NCBI RefSeq assembly: GCF_039535235.1
Contig: NZ_BAAAWU010000001.1
Location: 6,141,001-6,205,000, forward strand
DNA: 64,000 nt
From: Streptomyces roseoviridis
GTDB taxonomy: Bacteria > Actinomycetota > Actinomycetes > Streptomycetales > Streptomycetaceae
Direction: 5' to 3'
The notes beneath the pieces are model-generated. The model searched no databases. It saw nothing but the letters and a program-made list of their open reading frames with translations, and had not been told where the DNA came from. How positions within the stretch are numbered: position 1 is the first letter of the stretch; every line of letters starts with the position of its first letter. Of this stretch, positions 8,458-16,607 are shown in pieces. The translations under genes were made by a program, and so were the position numbers.

Positions 8458-8488
8458 TAGGGTCCCCCGCAGACTCCATGGGGGACCC
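8458..8488 (+). promoter_or_regulatory. -10 element and hairpin over the dgk ribosome binding site
   Basis: TAGGGT (8458-8463) is a candidate -10 just after tatC. Overlapping it, GGGTCCCCC (8460-8468) can pair with GGGGGACCC (8480-8488), a 9-bp stem with an 11-nt loop. The right arm contains the only Shine-Dalgarno-like sequence before the ATG at 8491, so the hairpin could mask it on read-through transcripts from tatC; it could also serve as the tatC terminator. Confidence 0.4.
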
Positions 8489-8490
8489 CA

Positions 8491-9477
8491 ATGACCAGCG
8501 AGATCACCCTCTTCGTCAATCCCACCGCCGGACGCGGCCGGGGCGCGCACGCCGCGCAGCCGGCCGCCCGCGCGCTCCGGGACGCCGGATTCCCGGTCCG
8601 CACCGTCCTCGGCCACGACGCCGACGACGCTCTCCGGCGCGCCCACGACGCCGTCCGGGGCGGCACCGGAGCCCTCGTCGCGGTCGGCGGCGACGGCATG
8701 GTCTCGCTCGCCCTCCAGGCCGTCGCCGGCACGAACACCCCCCTCGGCGTGATCGCCGTCGGCACCGGCAACGACTTCGCCCGCTGCCTCGGACTGCCCG
8801 TACGCGACCCCGCCGCGGCCGGCCGCGCCGCCGCCGAGGCCCTCAAGGGCGGCGGGGGACGCACCGTCGACCTCGGCCGGATCCAGCACGGCACCGGCGG
8901 CACGGACGCCCACGGGACGGGCAGCGCCCGAACGGCCGGCCCCGGAAACGACGGCGGGCGCTGGTTCGGCACCGTCCTCGCCTCCGGCTTCGACTCCCGG
9001 GTCAACGACCGCGGCAACCGCATGAGACTGCCCGCCGGACGCTTCAAGTACGACCTCGCGATCCTCGCCGAGCTCGCCGCCTTCCGCCCCGTCCCGTACC
9101 GGCTCGTCCTCGACGACACCACCGAGCTCCACATCGAGGCCACCCTCGTCGCCGTCGGCAACGGCACCTCCTACGGAGGCGGTATGCGCATCTGCGCCGG
9201 CGCCGCCCTGGACGACGGACTGCTCGACGTCACCGTCGTCGGGAACTGCGGACGCGCCGAACTGATCAAGGTCTTCCCGCGCGTCTACAGGGGCACCCAC
9301 CTCGACCACCCCCAGGTCACCGTCCACCGGGTCCGCTCCCTCACCCTCGACGCCCCCGGCACCACCGGCTACGCCGACGGCGAGCCCGCCGGCCCGCTGC
9401 CCCTCACCGCCCGCTGCGTACCCGGCGCCCTGCGTGTCCTGGCCCCGCCGGCCACCCCGGCCGAAGCCGCACGATAA
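8491..9477 (+). CDS. Diacylglycerol kinase-like lipid kinase
   Basis: A 328-residue protein of the DagK/YegS lipid kinase family, which phosphorylates diacylglycerol or a related lipid with ATP. Motifs: NPTAGRGRG (10-18), GGDGM nucleotide loop (66-70), GTGNDFAR (91-98), and a C-terminal domain with NGTSYGGGMRICAGAALDDGLLDV in the expected place (about 223-247). Length is typical. A 40-residue Gly-rich insertion near 125-155 (GTGGTDAHGTGSARTAG) is longer than in many homologues. The gene lies between tatC and the helicase on the same strand. Confidence 0.9.
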   Translation: MTSEITLFVNPTAGRGRGAHAAQPAARALRDAGFPVRTVLGHDADDALRRAHDAVRGGTGALVAVGGDGMVSLALQAVAGTNTPLGVIAVGTGNDFARCLGLPVRDPAAAGRAAAEALKGGGGRTVDLGRIQHGTGGTDAHGTGSARTAGPGNDGGRWFGTVLASGFDSRVNDRGNRMRLPAGRFKYDLAILAELAAFRPVPYRLVLDDTTELHIEATLVAVGNGTSYGGGMRICAGAALDDGLLDVTVVGNCGRAELIKVFPRVYRGTHLDHPQVTVHRVRSLTLDAPGTTGYADGEPAGPLPLTARCVPGALRVLAPPATPAEAAR

Positions 9478-9505
9478 AGATCGCGTCACTGTCAGAGGGG
9501 GCGGG

Positions 9506-9511
9506 TAGGCT
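9506..9511 (+). promoter_or_regulatory. -10 element for helicase gene
   Basis: TAGGCT is 10 nt before the ATG at 9522 with no ribosome binding site between, so the message should be leaderless or have a leader of a few nucleotides. Confidence 0.5.
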
Positions 9512-9521
9512 CGACAACAAG

Positions 9522-12350
9522 ATGACAGAGGACCTCACACCAGCCGAGGCGTACGCGGCTGCCCGCGCCCGCAACGCGGAGCAGGCCACCGCGCTGGCCC
9601 CCTTCCGCGAGATGTACGACTTCGGTCTGGACCCCTTCCAGATCGAGGCATGCCAGGCCCTCGAGGCCGGCAAGGGCGTGCTCGTCGCCGCCCCCACCGG
9701 ATCCGGCAAGACCATCGTCGGCGAGTTCGCCGTCCACCTCGCCCTGCTCCAGGGCCGCAAGTGCTTCTACACCACGCCCATCAAGGCGCTCTCCAACCAG
9801 AAGTACGCCGACCTCGTCAAGCGGTACGGCCACGCCAAGGTCGGCCTGCTCACCGGCGACAACAGCGTCAACGGCGACGCCCCGATCATCGTGATGACCA
9901 CCGAGGTCCTCCGCAACATGCTCTACGCGGGGTCCCAGGCGCTCTCCGGCCTCGGCTACGTCGTCATGGACGAGGTGCACTACCTCTCCGACCGCTTCCG
10001 CGGCGCCGTCTGGGAGGAAGTGATCATCCACCTCCCCGAATCCGTGACCCTCGTGTCGCTCTCCGCGACCGTGTCGAACGCCGAGGAGTTCGGCGACTGG
10101 CTCGACACCGTCCGCGGCGACACCGAGGTCATCGTCTCCGAGAGCCGCCCCGTGCCCCTGTGGCAGCACGTCCTGGCCGGCCGCCGGATGTACGACCTCT
10201 TCGAGGAGGAGACCGACCACGGCGGCCGCGGCGCCTCCCGCCGCGAGGTCAACCCCGACCTGCTCCGCCTGGCCCGCACCGAGAACTCCCGCACGTACAA
10301 CCCGCGCGACCGGCGCCGCGGCAAGATGGTCCGCGAGGCCGACCGCGAGCGCGAGCGGCGCGCCCGCTCCCGCATCTGGACCCCCGGACGCCCCGAGGTC
10401 ATCGAGCGCCTCGACGCCGAGGGCCTGCTGCCCGCCATCACCTTCATCTTCAGCCGGGCCGGCTGCGAGTCCGCCGTCCAGCAGTGCCTCTACGCGGGCC
10501 TCCGGCTCAACGACGACGACGCACGCCGCCGCGTCCGCGAGATCGTCGAGGAGCGCACCGCCTCCATCCCCCGCGAGGACCTCCACGTCCTCGGCTACTA
10601 CGAGTGGCTCGAAGGACTGGAGCGCGGCATCGCCGCCCACCACGCCGGCATGCTCCCCACCTTCAAGGAAGTCGTCGAGGAGCTCTTCGTCCGCGGCCTC
10701 GTCAAGGCCGTCTTCGCCACCGAGACCCTGGCGCTCGGCATCAACATGCCGGCCCGCACGGTCATCCTCGAAAAGCTCGTGAAGTGGAACGGGGAACAGC
10801 ACGCCGACATCACCCCCGGCGAATACACCCAGCTCACCGGCCGGGCCGGCCGCCGCGGCATCGACGTCGAGGGCCACGCCGTGGTCCTGTGGCAGCGCGG
10901 CATGGACCCCGGCCACCTCGCCGGCCTCGCCGGCACCCGCACCTATCCGCTGCGCTCCAGCTTCAAGCCGTCCTACAACATGGCCGTCAACCTGGTCGAC
11001 CAGTTCGGCCGGCACCGCTCCCGCGAGCTCCTCGAGACCTCCTTCGCCCAGTTCCAGGCCGACCGCTCGGTCGTCGGGATCTCCCGCCAGGTCCAGAAGA
11101 ACGAGGAGGGCCTCCACGGCTACCGGGAGGGCATGACCTGCCACCTCGGCGACTTCGAGGAGTACGCCCGGCTCCGCCGCGAGCTCAAGGACCGCGAGAC
11201 CGAACTGGCCAAGCAGGGCGCCGCCCAGCGCCGCGCCCAGGCAGCCGCCTCCCTGGAGCGGCTCAAGCCCGGCGACGTCATCCACGTGCCCACCGGAAAG
11301 TTCGCCGGCCTCGCCCTGGTCCTCGACCCCGGCGTCCCGGCCGGCCGCACCAACGGGCACCGCGGCTTCGAGCACCACGACGGCCCCCGCCCCCTCGTCC
11401 TCACCGCGGAGCGGCAGGTCAAGCGGCTCGCCTCGATCGACTTCCCGGTCCCGGTCGAACCGCTGGAGCGCATGCGGATCCCCCGGTCCTTCAACCCCAG
11501 GTCGCCCCAGTCCCGCCGCGACCTCGCCTCCGCGCTGCGCAGCAAGGCCGGACACATCAACCCCGAGCGGCACCGCAAGCAGCGCGCGGCCGCCGCCGAC
11601 GACCGCGAGATCGCCCGCCTGCGCACCGAGATCCGCGCGCACCCCTGCCACGGCTGCGACGAGCGCGAGGACCACGCCCGCTGGGCCGAGCGCTACCACC
11701 GTCTGCAGCGCGACACCCGGCAGCTGGAGCGGCGCATCGAGGGCCGCACCAACACCATCGCCCGCACCTTCGACCGCATCGTCGCGCTCCTCACCGAGCT
11801 CGACTACCTGCGCGACGACCAGGTCACCGACGACGGAAAGCGGCTCGCCCGGCTCTACGGCGAACTGGACCTGCTCGCCAGCGAATGCCTGCGCGAGGGC
11901 GTCTGGGAGGGCCTCAACCCGGCCGAGCTGGCCGCCTGCGTCTCCGCCCTCGTCTTCGAGGCCCGGCAGGCCGACGACGCCGTCGCGCCCAAGCTGCCGA
12001 CCGGCAAGGCCAAGGCGGCACTCGGCGAGATGGTGCGCATCTGGGGCCGCCTCGACGCCCTGGAGGAGGAGTTCAAGCTCCACCAGGCCGAAGGCGTCGG
12101 ACAGCGCGAACCCGACCTCGGCTTCGCCTGGGCCGCCTACCAGTGGGCCTCCGACAAGGGGCTCGACGAGGTGCTCCGCGAGGCCGAGATGCCCGCCGGC
12201 GACTTCGTCCGCTGGTGCAAGCAGGTCATCGACGTCCTCGGCCAGATCGCCGCCGCCGCGCCCCGCGAGAACAGCACGGTGGCGAAGAACGCGCGCAAGG
12301 CCGTGGACAGCCTGCTCCGGGGCGTCGTCGCCTACAGCTCCGTCGGCTGA
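9522..12350 (+). CDS. DEAD/DEAH-box helicase (Ski2/Mtr4-like)
   Basis: A 942-residue superfamily 2 helicase of the actinobacterial Ski2/Mtr4-like (HelY) group, likely acting on RNA. Motifs in order: Q-like FQIEACQALE (39-48), Walker A APTGSGKT (57-64), TTEVLRNM (126-133), DEVH (150-153), SAT (181-183), HHAGMLP and ALGINMPARTVI in the second RecA domain, and motif VI QLTGRAGRRGID near 437-448. The C-terminal half carries a beta-barrel-like insert and a DSHCT domain (about 760-942). The ATG at 9522 is chosen because of the -10 immediately upstream; the open frame extends far upstream without a plausible start. Confidence 0.93.
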   Translation: MTEDLTPAEAYAAARARNAEQATALAPFREMYDFGLDPFQIEACQALEAGKGVLVAAPTGSGKTIVGEFAVHLALLQGRKCFYTTPIKALSNQKYADLVKRYGHAKVGLLTGDNSVNGDAPIIVMTTEVLRNMLYAGSQALSGLGYVVMDEVHYLSDRFRGAVWEEVIIHLPESVTLVSLSATVSNAEEFGDWLDTVRGDTEVIVSESRPVPLWQHVLAGRRMYDLFEEETDHGGRGASRREVNPDLLRLARTENSRTYNPRDRRRGKMVREADRERERRARSRIWTPGRPEVIERLDAEGLLPAITFIFSRAGCESAVQQCLYAGLRLNDDDARRRVREIVEERTASIPREDLHVLGYYEWLEGLERGIAAHHAGMLPTFKEVVEELFVRGLVKAVFATETLALGINMPARTVILEKLVKWNGEQHADITPGEYTQLTGRAGRRGIDVEGHAVVLWQRGMDPGHLAGLAGTRTYPLRSSFKPSYNMAVNLVDQFGRHRSRELLETSFAQFQADRSVVGISRQVQKNEEGLHGYREGMTCHLGDFEEYARLRRELKDRETELAKQGAAQRRAQAAASLERLKPGDVIHVPTGKFAGLALVLDPGVPAGRTNGHRGFEHHDGPRPLVLTAERQVKRLASIDFPVPVEPLERMRIPRSFNPRSPQSRRDLASALRSKAGHINPERHRKQRAAAADDREIARLRTEIRAHPCHGCDEREDHARWAERYHRLQRDTRQLERRIEGRTNTIARTFDRIVALLTELDYLRDDQVTDDGKRLARLYGELDLLASECLREGVWEGLNPAELAACVSALVFEARQADDAVAPKLPTGKAKAALGEMVRIWGRLDALEEEFKLHQAEGVGQREPDLGFAWAAYQWASDKGLDEVLREAEMPAGDFVRWCKQVIDVLGQIAAAAPRENSTVAKNARKAVDSLLRGVVAYSSVG

Positions 12351-12367
12351 CGGTGAACTGACAGGAG

Positions 12368-12376
12368 TTATCCACA
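12368..12376 (+). other. DnaA-box-like nonamer
   Basis: TTATCCACA, a perfect match to the E. coli consensus and one base from the Streptomyces form TTGTCCACA, in the 113-nt gap between the helicase and P450 genes. Only one copy is seen, so it is not an origin; it could be a DnaA-titrating or regulatory site. Confidence 0.35.
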
Positions 12377-12463
12377 AGGGTGGCGCGGTGCCGCTTCCTT
12401 CCGCTTCCATGAACTCGTACGCACGCACGAGAGTTGGGGCAGCATCTCCGGAAGGAAACGCAC

Positions 12464-13855
12464 GTGACCACGCAAGCCGGTCCGTCCGCCGTCGTCACCA
12501 CGACGGCGGACGGACGGAAGACCGTACGGGGCCCCCGAGGCGTCCCCGTGCTGGGAAACCTTCCCGAATTCGGCAAGGACCCGCTCGCCTTCTTCGAACG
12601 GCTGCGTGAGCGCGGGGACTTCGTCCGCTGGCGCTTCGGCCGCACCCCCGCACTGTTCATCGCCCACCCCGAGACCATCGGCGAACTCCTCACCGAGGTC
12701 GAGCGGACCTTCGACCAGCCCGACCTCGGCATCGCCTTCCGCACCCTGCTCGGCAACGGCGTCGTCGTCGCCAAGGGCCCCGACTGGCGGCGCAAGCGCT
12801 CCCTCGTCCAGCCCTCCGTCCGACCCCGACAGGTCAAGTCCTACGCCGCCACCATGGCCGAATGCGCCGTCGACCTGGCCGAACGGTGGGCCGACGGACA
12901 GCGCGTCGACATCAGACGGGAGATGGCCGCCCTCACCCAACTCATCGCCGTCCGCACCATCTTCGGCGTCGACACCGCCGCCGACGCCGCATCCATCGGC
13001 CGCGCCATGGACGTCGCCCAGCGGGAGATCGGCGCCGAGTTCAGCGGCATCGGCGCGATCCTGCCCGACTGGGTCCCCACCCCCGGCCGGGCCCGGGTCA
13101 GACGGGCCACGGCCGTCATCGACGCCGAGGTGTCCCGGGTCGTCGCCCGCCACCGCGACGGCGACGGCGAACGGCCCGACCTGCTCAGCCGGCTCCTCGC
13201 CGCCCAGGACGAGACCGGCGCCCACCTCTCCGACCGGGAGATCCGCGACGAGACCGTCACCCTCTACATCGGCGGGCACGAGACCACCAGCTCCACCCTC
13301 GTCTGGGCCTGGTACCTCCTCTCCCGCAACCCGCGCGTCCAGGAAGCGCTCGGCGCCGAGCTCGACCGGGTGCTCGGCGACCGCGAGCCCGGATTCGACG
13401 ACTACGCCCGGCTCACCTACACCCAGGCCGTGGTGAAGGAGACCCTGCGGCTCTATCCCACCGTCTGGCTGATCACCGGCCTCGCCAAGGAGGGCGCCAC
13501 CCTGGGCGGCACCCCGGTCCCGCCCGGCACCCGGGTGTGGAGCAGCCAGTGGGCCACCCACCGGGACGGGCGGTGGTACCGGGATCCGCTGGAGTTCCGG
13601 CCCGAGCGCTGGACGGGCGCCGACGACGGCGAGGACGGGCAGGCCGAGGAGATACCGGAGTACGCCTGGTTCCCGTTCGGCGGCGGACCCCGCGTCTGCC
13701 TCGGCACCCGCTTCGCCATGGTCGAGGCCGTCCTGGTGCTCGCCGTCCTGGCCCGCCGCTACCGCCTCGACGTCGACAGCGAGGAGATACGCCCGGTGCC
13801 GTCGCTGACGCTGCAACCGGACCGGGACGTGCTGGCGACGGTGCGGGCGCGGTAG
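12464..13855 (+). CDS. Cytochrome P450
   Basis: A 463-residue haem monooxygenase. Motifs: proline-rich start (GPRGVPVLGNLPEFGKDPLAFF), I-helix oxygen-binding GGHETTSSTL (about 269-278), ExxR as KETLRLY (about 325-331), PERW, and the haem loop FGGGPRVCLG with ligand Cys412. The GTG at 12464 is 8 nt after GGAAGGA; a TTG at 12434 would place that site inside the gene. No ferredoxin or reductase gene is adjacent and no biosynthetic cluster surrounds it, so substrate and redox partner are unknown. The overall style (long, E-class-like helix C WRRKR) is closer to CYP102/pentalenene-oxygenase-type enzymes than to CYP105; this is a judgement by eye. Confidence 0.93.
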   Translation: MTTQAGPSAVVTTTADGRKTVRGPRGVPVLGNLPEFGKDPLAFFERLRERGDFVRWRFGRTPALFIAHPETIGELLTEVERTFDQPDLGIAFRTLLGNGVVVAKGPDWRRKRSLVQPSVRPRQVKSYAATMAECAVDLAERWADGQRVDIRREMAALTQLIAVRTIFGVDTAADAASIGRAMDVAQREIGAEFSGIGAILPDWVPTPGRARVRRATAVIDAEVSRVVARHRDGDGERPDLLSRLLAAQDETGAHLSDREIRDETVTLYIGGHETTSSTLVWAWYLLSRNPRVQEALGAELDRVLGDREPGFDDYARLTYTQAVVKETLRLYPTVWLITGLAKEGATLGGTPVPPGTRVWSSQWATHRDGRWYRDPLEFRPERWTGADDGEDGQAEEIPEYAWFPFGGGPRVCLGTRFAMVEAVLVLAVLARRYRLDVDSEEIRPVPSLTLQPDRDVLATVRAR

Positions 13856-13910
13856 CCGCGCGAGGCCCTTCCCGGGCGCGGGGCGCTGACCTGGGCCGAG
13901 CCGACGGCAC

Positions 13911-14060
13911 ACTCCGGGGCGACGGGGCCTTCCGGCGTGGCGGTCGTCAGGCCAGGGCGCCACTCCGGGGGGACGGGGCCTTCCGGCGTGGCGGTCGTCA
14001 GGCCGGGGCGAGCGCTGGGCCTTCCGGCGCGGCGGCCCGGTCAGGCCAGCGCGAGCGCGA
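13911..14060 (+). repeat. 51-bp tandem repeat, about 3 copies
   Basis: ACTCCGGGG begins units at 13911 and 13962 (period 51). Each unit holds GGGGCCTTCCGGCGTGGCGG and GTCGTCAGGCC. A third, diverged copy (from about 14013) runs into the 3' end of the ADP-ribosylglycohydrolase gene and supplies its stop codon region. It fills the space between convergent genes. Confidence 0.75.
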
Positions 14061-14961
14061 GGTCGCGGAGGTCACCGGCGCGCAGGACCCGCTCCCCGAA
14101 TCCCGGCAGCGGGACGTGCAGAGCGGCCGTCCAGCGGGCCGGGATGCCTGCCGGCCCGTGGACGGCGCCGGCGAGCATGCCGGTCACGGCGGCGACGGTG
14201 TCGGTGTCGCCGCCCAGGTCGATCGCCGCGGAGACGGCGGACTCGTACGAATCCGTGGTGCGCAGCGCCCAGAGGGCCGAGCCGAGGCAGGGCCAGACGG
14301 CTCCGTTGAACTCCGTGGCGTCCTCGGGCCGCCAGCCGGGTGCCAGGACGATCGCCCACCGTTCTCGATGGCGTTCGTCCACCTCGTCGAGGACGTCGGA
14401 CACCACCGCGAGAGGGTCCTCTCCAAGCAGGGCCACGCGCACCAGCTCGTGGAGCACGGCGGTGCCCTCCCAGGCAGCGCCGTCCCCGTGGGTGAGGGCG
14501 GCGATCCGCCGGGCCGCGGCCATGGTGGCGACACGGCCGGCGGAGGCGAAGTACACGGCGGAGGTCGCGGCCCGCATGAGTGAACCGTTGCCCGCGCCGC
14601 GGCCGTTGACCTGGAAGTGCAGGGCGGCGGCGGTGTCCCAGGGGTCACCGCCGAGCAGCACGGCCTCGGTCTGGAGCCCGATGTCCTTCGGCTCGGACCC
14701 GGCCCAGCGGCGGAACCGGTCGAAGACGTCCGCCGGATCCAGCCCGCCCCGTTCCAGGAGCGACTCCCCGACGAGCACGGCCATCTGCGTGTCGTCGGTG
14801 GCCTCCCCGGGCTCCCACCCGCCGCCCCCGCACATCTCACCGGTCCCGCCCGCGAACCGCTCCCGGAACACCCCGGGGAGCCCGAACTCGAAAGGAGCGC
14901 CCAGGGCGTCCCCCACGGCGGAGCCCAGCACGGCACCCACGGCCCGGTCCTCGTAGCGCAT
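14041..14961 (-). CDS. ADP-ribosylglycohydrolase family protein
   Basis: A 306-residue all-alpha dinuclear-metal hydrolase of the DraG/ARH family, which removes ADP-ribose from proteins or small molecules. Motifs: GDALGAPFEFG (17-27), the first metal site TDDTQM (55-60), and the second GGDTDT (250-255), so the Mg ligands are complete. Length fits the family. ADP-ribosyl target unknown; no DraT/ART partner is visible nearby. The 3' end lies in the 51-bp repeat described at 13911, and the next gene on this strand ends 5 nt upstream of its start. Confidence 0.9.
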   Translation of the reverse strand: MRYEDRAVGAVLGSAVGDALGAPFEFGLPGVFRERFAGGTGEMCGGGGWEPGEATDDTQMAVLVGESLLERGGLDPADVFDRFRRWAGSEPKDIGLQTEAVLLGGDPWDTAAALHFQVNGRGAGNGSLMRAATSAVYFASAGRVATMAAARRIAALTHGDGAAWEGTAVLHELVRVALLGEDPLAVVSDVLDEVDERHRERWAIVLAPGWRPEDATEFNGAVWPCLGSALWALRTTDSYESAVSAAIDLGGDTDTVAAVTGMLAGAVHGPAGIPARWTAALHVPLPGFGERVLRAGDLRDLALALA

Positions 14962-14965
14962 GGCG

Positions 14966-15421
14966 TCAGGGTAGGCGCCGGGCCGGCCGGGCGGCAGCGA
15001 GTTCTCGGGTGCCGCGCAGGGCCCTGATCGGGAGGAAGAGGAGGAGCGCGAACGGGGAGAGCAGGACGGTCAGGACGAGCAGTGGCCCCATCAGCCAGGG
15101 GGAGAGGCCGAGACGGCGGCCCTCGCGGTACATCCACTGCCCGAGGAGGAGGTCCCAGGCGATGACCTGCGCCCAGAGGGCGCCCGCGCCGTTCGCGAGG
15201 GTGGTGAGGTCGCGGAAGGTGTCGATGTCCGGGCTGCTGACCGCTGCCCAGAGCTCGGGCAGCACGGGCACGGCGAGGACCAGGTAGACGGCCAGGACCG
15301 GCAGGACGGTGAGCGGTGAGGCCGCGATCCGGTCGGTGAGCCGGCGACCCGGCGCGAAGATCATCAGCAGCCAGACGGGCGCCGCGAGGAGGAAGGAGAG
15401 CTCGAAGAGGAAGCCGGTCAT
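14966..15421 (-). CDS. ABA4-like family membrane protein
   Basis: A 151-residue protein with four predicted transmembrane helices, matching the ABA4-like (DUF4281) family: N-terminal FELSFLLAAPVWLLMIFAPG, central LWAQVIAWDLLLGQWMYREGR, and SPWLMGPLLVLTVLLSPFALLLFL. Plant ABA4 acts in neoxanthin formation; the bacterial role is not known. Its ATG overlaps the stop of the upstream membrane gene by 4 nt (ATGA), so the two are translationally coupled and likely form one complex or pathway under the divergent MerR regulator. Confidence 0.8.
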   Translation of the reverse strand: MTGFLFELSFLLAAPVWLLMIFAPGRRLTDRIAASPLTVLPVLAVYLVLAVPVLPELWAAVSSPDIDTFRDLTTLANGAGALWAQVIAWDLLLGQWMYREGRRLGLSPWLMGPLLVLTVLLSPFALLLFLPIRALRGTRELAAARPARRLP

Positions 15422-16476
15422 GCCTCGGACTCCTGACGAGCGACGGCGGAGGCGGAGGGGACGGAGGGGGAGGGGACAGAGGGGACGGAGGGAGAGGCGG
15501 GGGCTGGGGCGGGGGAGCTGGGGGAGGGAGGGGTGGGGGAGGGGGAGGGGGAGGCCCCCCGGCGGAGCGCCAGGGCGGTGGCGGCGGCGGTGAGGAGGGC
15601 GATGGCGCCGGCCGCGGCGGCGGTGAGGCCGTCGGGGGACAGGAGCGGCTGGCCGCGCAGCGCCTGCCAGGTGAGCAGCACGAAGGTGGCGGCGTACGCG
15701 GCGGACGCGATCAGGGCCATGCGCAGCCGGATCCGGTCGTCGGCGAGCCGGACGAAGCGCGGGGCGAGCGCGGACAGCAGGAGCAGGACCAGCGGAACCA
15801 GCTGGAGCGCGTGCATGCCGAAGAAGTGGGCGATGCGCAGGTCGCCGCCGGTGGTGGACCAGCCGGTGAGGGGCATGCCAGGCCCGCCGTCCACCACGCC
15901 GACGCCGTGTGCGCCGACGATCGCCGGGTCGTCCTCGGCGAGTTGCTGCGGGGTCGGCTGGACCATCAGGAAGCCGACGGCGGCGCCGGCGAGGGCGATG
16001 AGCGAGGAGAGCCGCACGGCCCAGGCGGTGGCACGGTCCAGGATGCGGGCGCGTAGCAGCAGGACCGCGATGACGAGGGCGGCCAGCCACAGGGCGACGA
16101 CGGTGATGCCCATGGCCTGGAAGACGGCGGCGTCGAAGGGCGTCGCGTTGTTGAAGTGGCTCTGCTTGCCGCGGACGACCTGCGTGGTGATGAGCACCAT
16201 CTCCCCGAGGCTGGTGACGGCGACGACCGTGCCCGCCCACCAGCCGACCCGCCGGGCACGGGTGCCGGGGAGGAGGGAGAGCATCCAGGCGAGGGTGAGT
16301 GCGTAGGCGATGAAGGAGACCGCGAACTTGAAGGGCTTCGCCCAGATCGGAGCGCCGACCAGGACGCGGTCGTCGAGGACGAGCCCGCCGGCGGAGAAGA
16401 CCGCGAGCACGGCCATCGAGGCGGCGAACCAGACCAGGGGCTGGTGAAGCGTGCGGAGCTGTGGTGCCGAGGACAT
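15418..16476 (-). CDS. Polytopic membrane protein, function unknown
   Basis: A 352-residue protein with about eight hydrophobic helices between residues 12 and 310. Recognisable stretches include SFIAYALTLAWMLSLLPG, a conserved-looking GEMVLITTQVVRGKQSHFNN, and AHFFGMHALQLVPLVLLLL (a His-rich segment that could bind metal or haem). The last 45 residues are a low-complexity Pro/Ser tail, encoded by purine-rich repeats (GAGGGGG on the plus strand). Family not recognised with certainty. First gene of a two-gene operon with the ABA4-like gene, divergent from merR. Confidence 0.75.
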   Translation of the reverse strand: MSSAPQLRTLHQPLVWFAASMAVLAVFSAGGLVLDDRVLVGAPIWAKPFKFAVSFIAYALTLAWMLSLLPGTRARRVGWWAGTVVAVTSLGEMVLITTQVVRGKQSHFNNATPFDAAVFQAMGITVVALWLAALVIAVLLLRARILDRATAWAVRLSSLIALAGAAVGFLMVQPTPQQLAEDDPAIVGAHGVGVVDGGPGMPLTGWSTTGGDLRIAHFFGMHALQLVPLVLLLLSALAPRFVRLADDRIRLRMALIASAAYAATFVLLTWQALRGQPLLSPDGLTAAAAGAIALLTAAATALALRRGASPSPSPTPPSPSSPAPAPASPSVPSVPSPSVPSASAVARQESEA

Positions 16477-16513
16477 GGCGATCCCCCCGTGGAAGGCGCA
16501 TGAGCGCAGAATG

Positions 16514-16557
16514 GATAGCGGCGCTTCCCGCTATCTGATAGCGCCACTATCTATGAT
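16514..16557 (+). promoter_or_regulatory. MerR operator dyads and merR promoter
   Basis: Two back-to-back dyads: GATAGCGG (16514-16521) with CCGCTATC (16528-16535), and GATAG (16537-16541) with CTATC (16547-16551). A -10 hexamer TATGAT (16552-16557) follows directly. Dyads sitting just upstream of a -10 are typical of MerR control, and the site lies between the divergent regulator and membrane operon, so it may control both. Confidence 0.55.
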
Positions 16558-16607
16558 GGGGACGCCGGTCGGCAAGGCCGGAGTACGACCGGGAAGGTGA
16601 ACGCGCG

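Noticed and set aside
9492..12428. Very long open frame on the minus strand (978 residues) opposite the helicase
   Set aside because: Third-position GC shadow: low-complexity Gly/Ala/Val/Glu composition, no motif, no ribosome binding site. The same applies to the 1392-residue minus-strand frame at 49649-53827 opposite pheST and many others.
12434..13855. Secondary metabolite cluster around the P450
   Set aside because: No synthase, cyclase, ferredoxin or tailoring enzymes flank the gene; neighbours are a helicase and an ADP-ribosylglycohydrolase.
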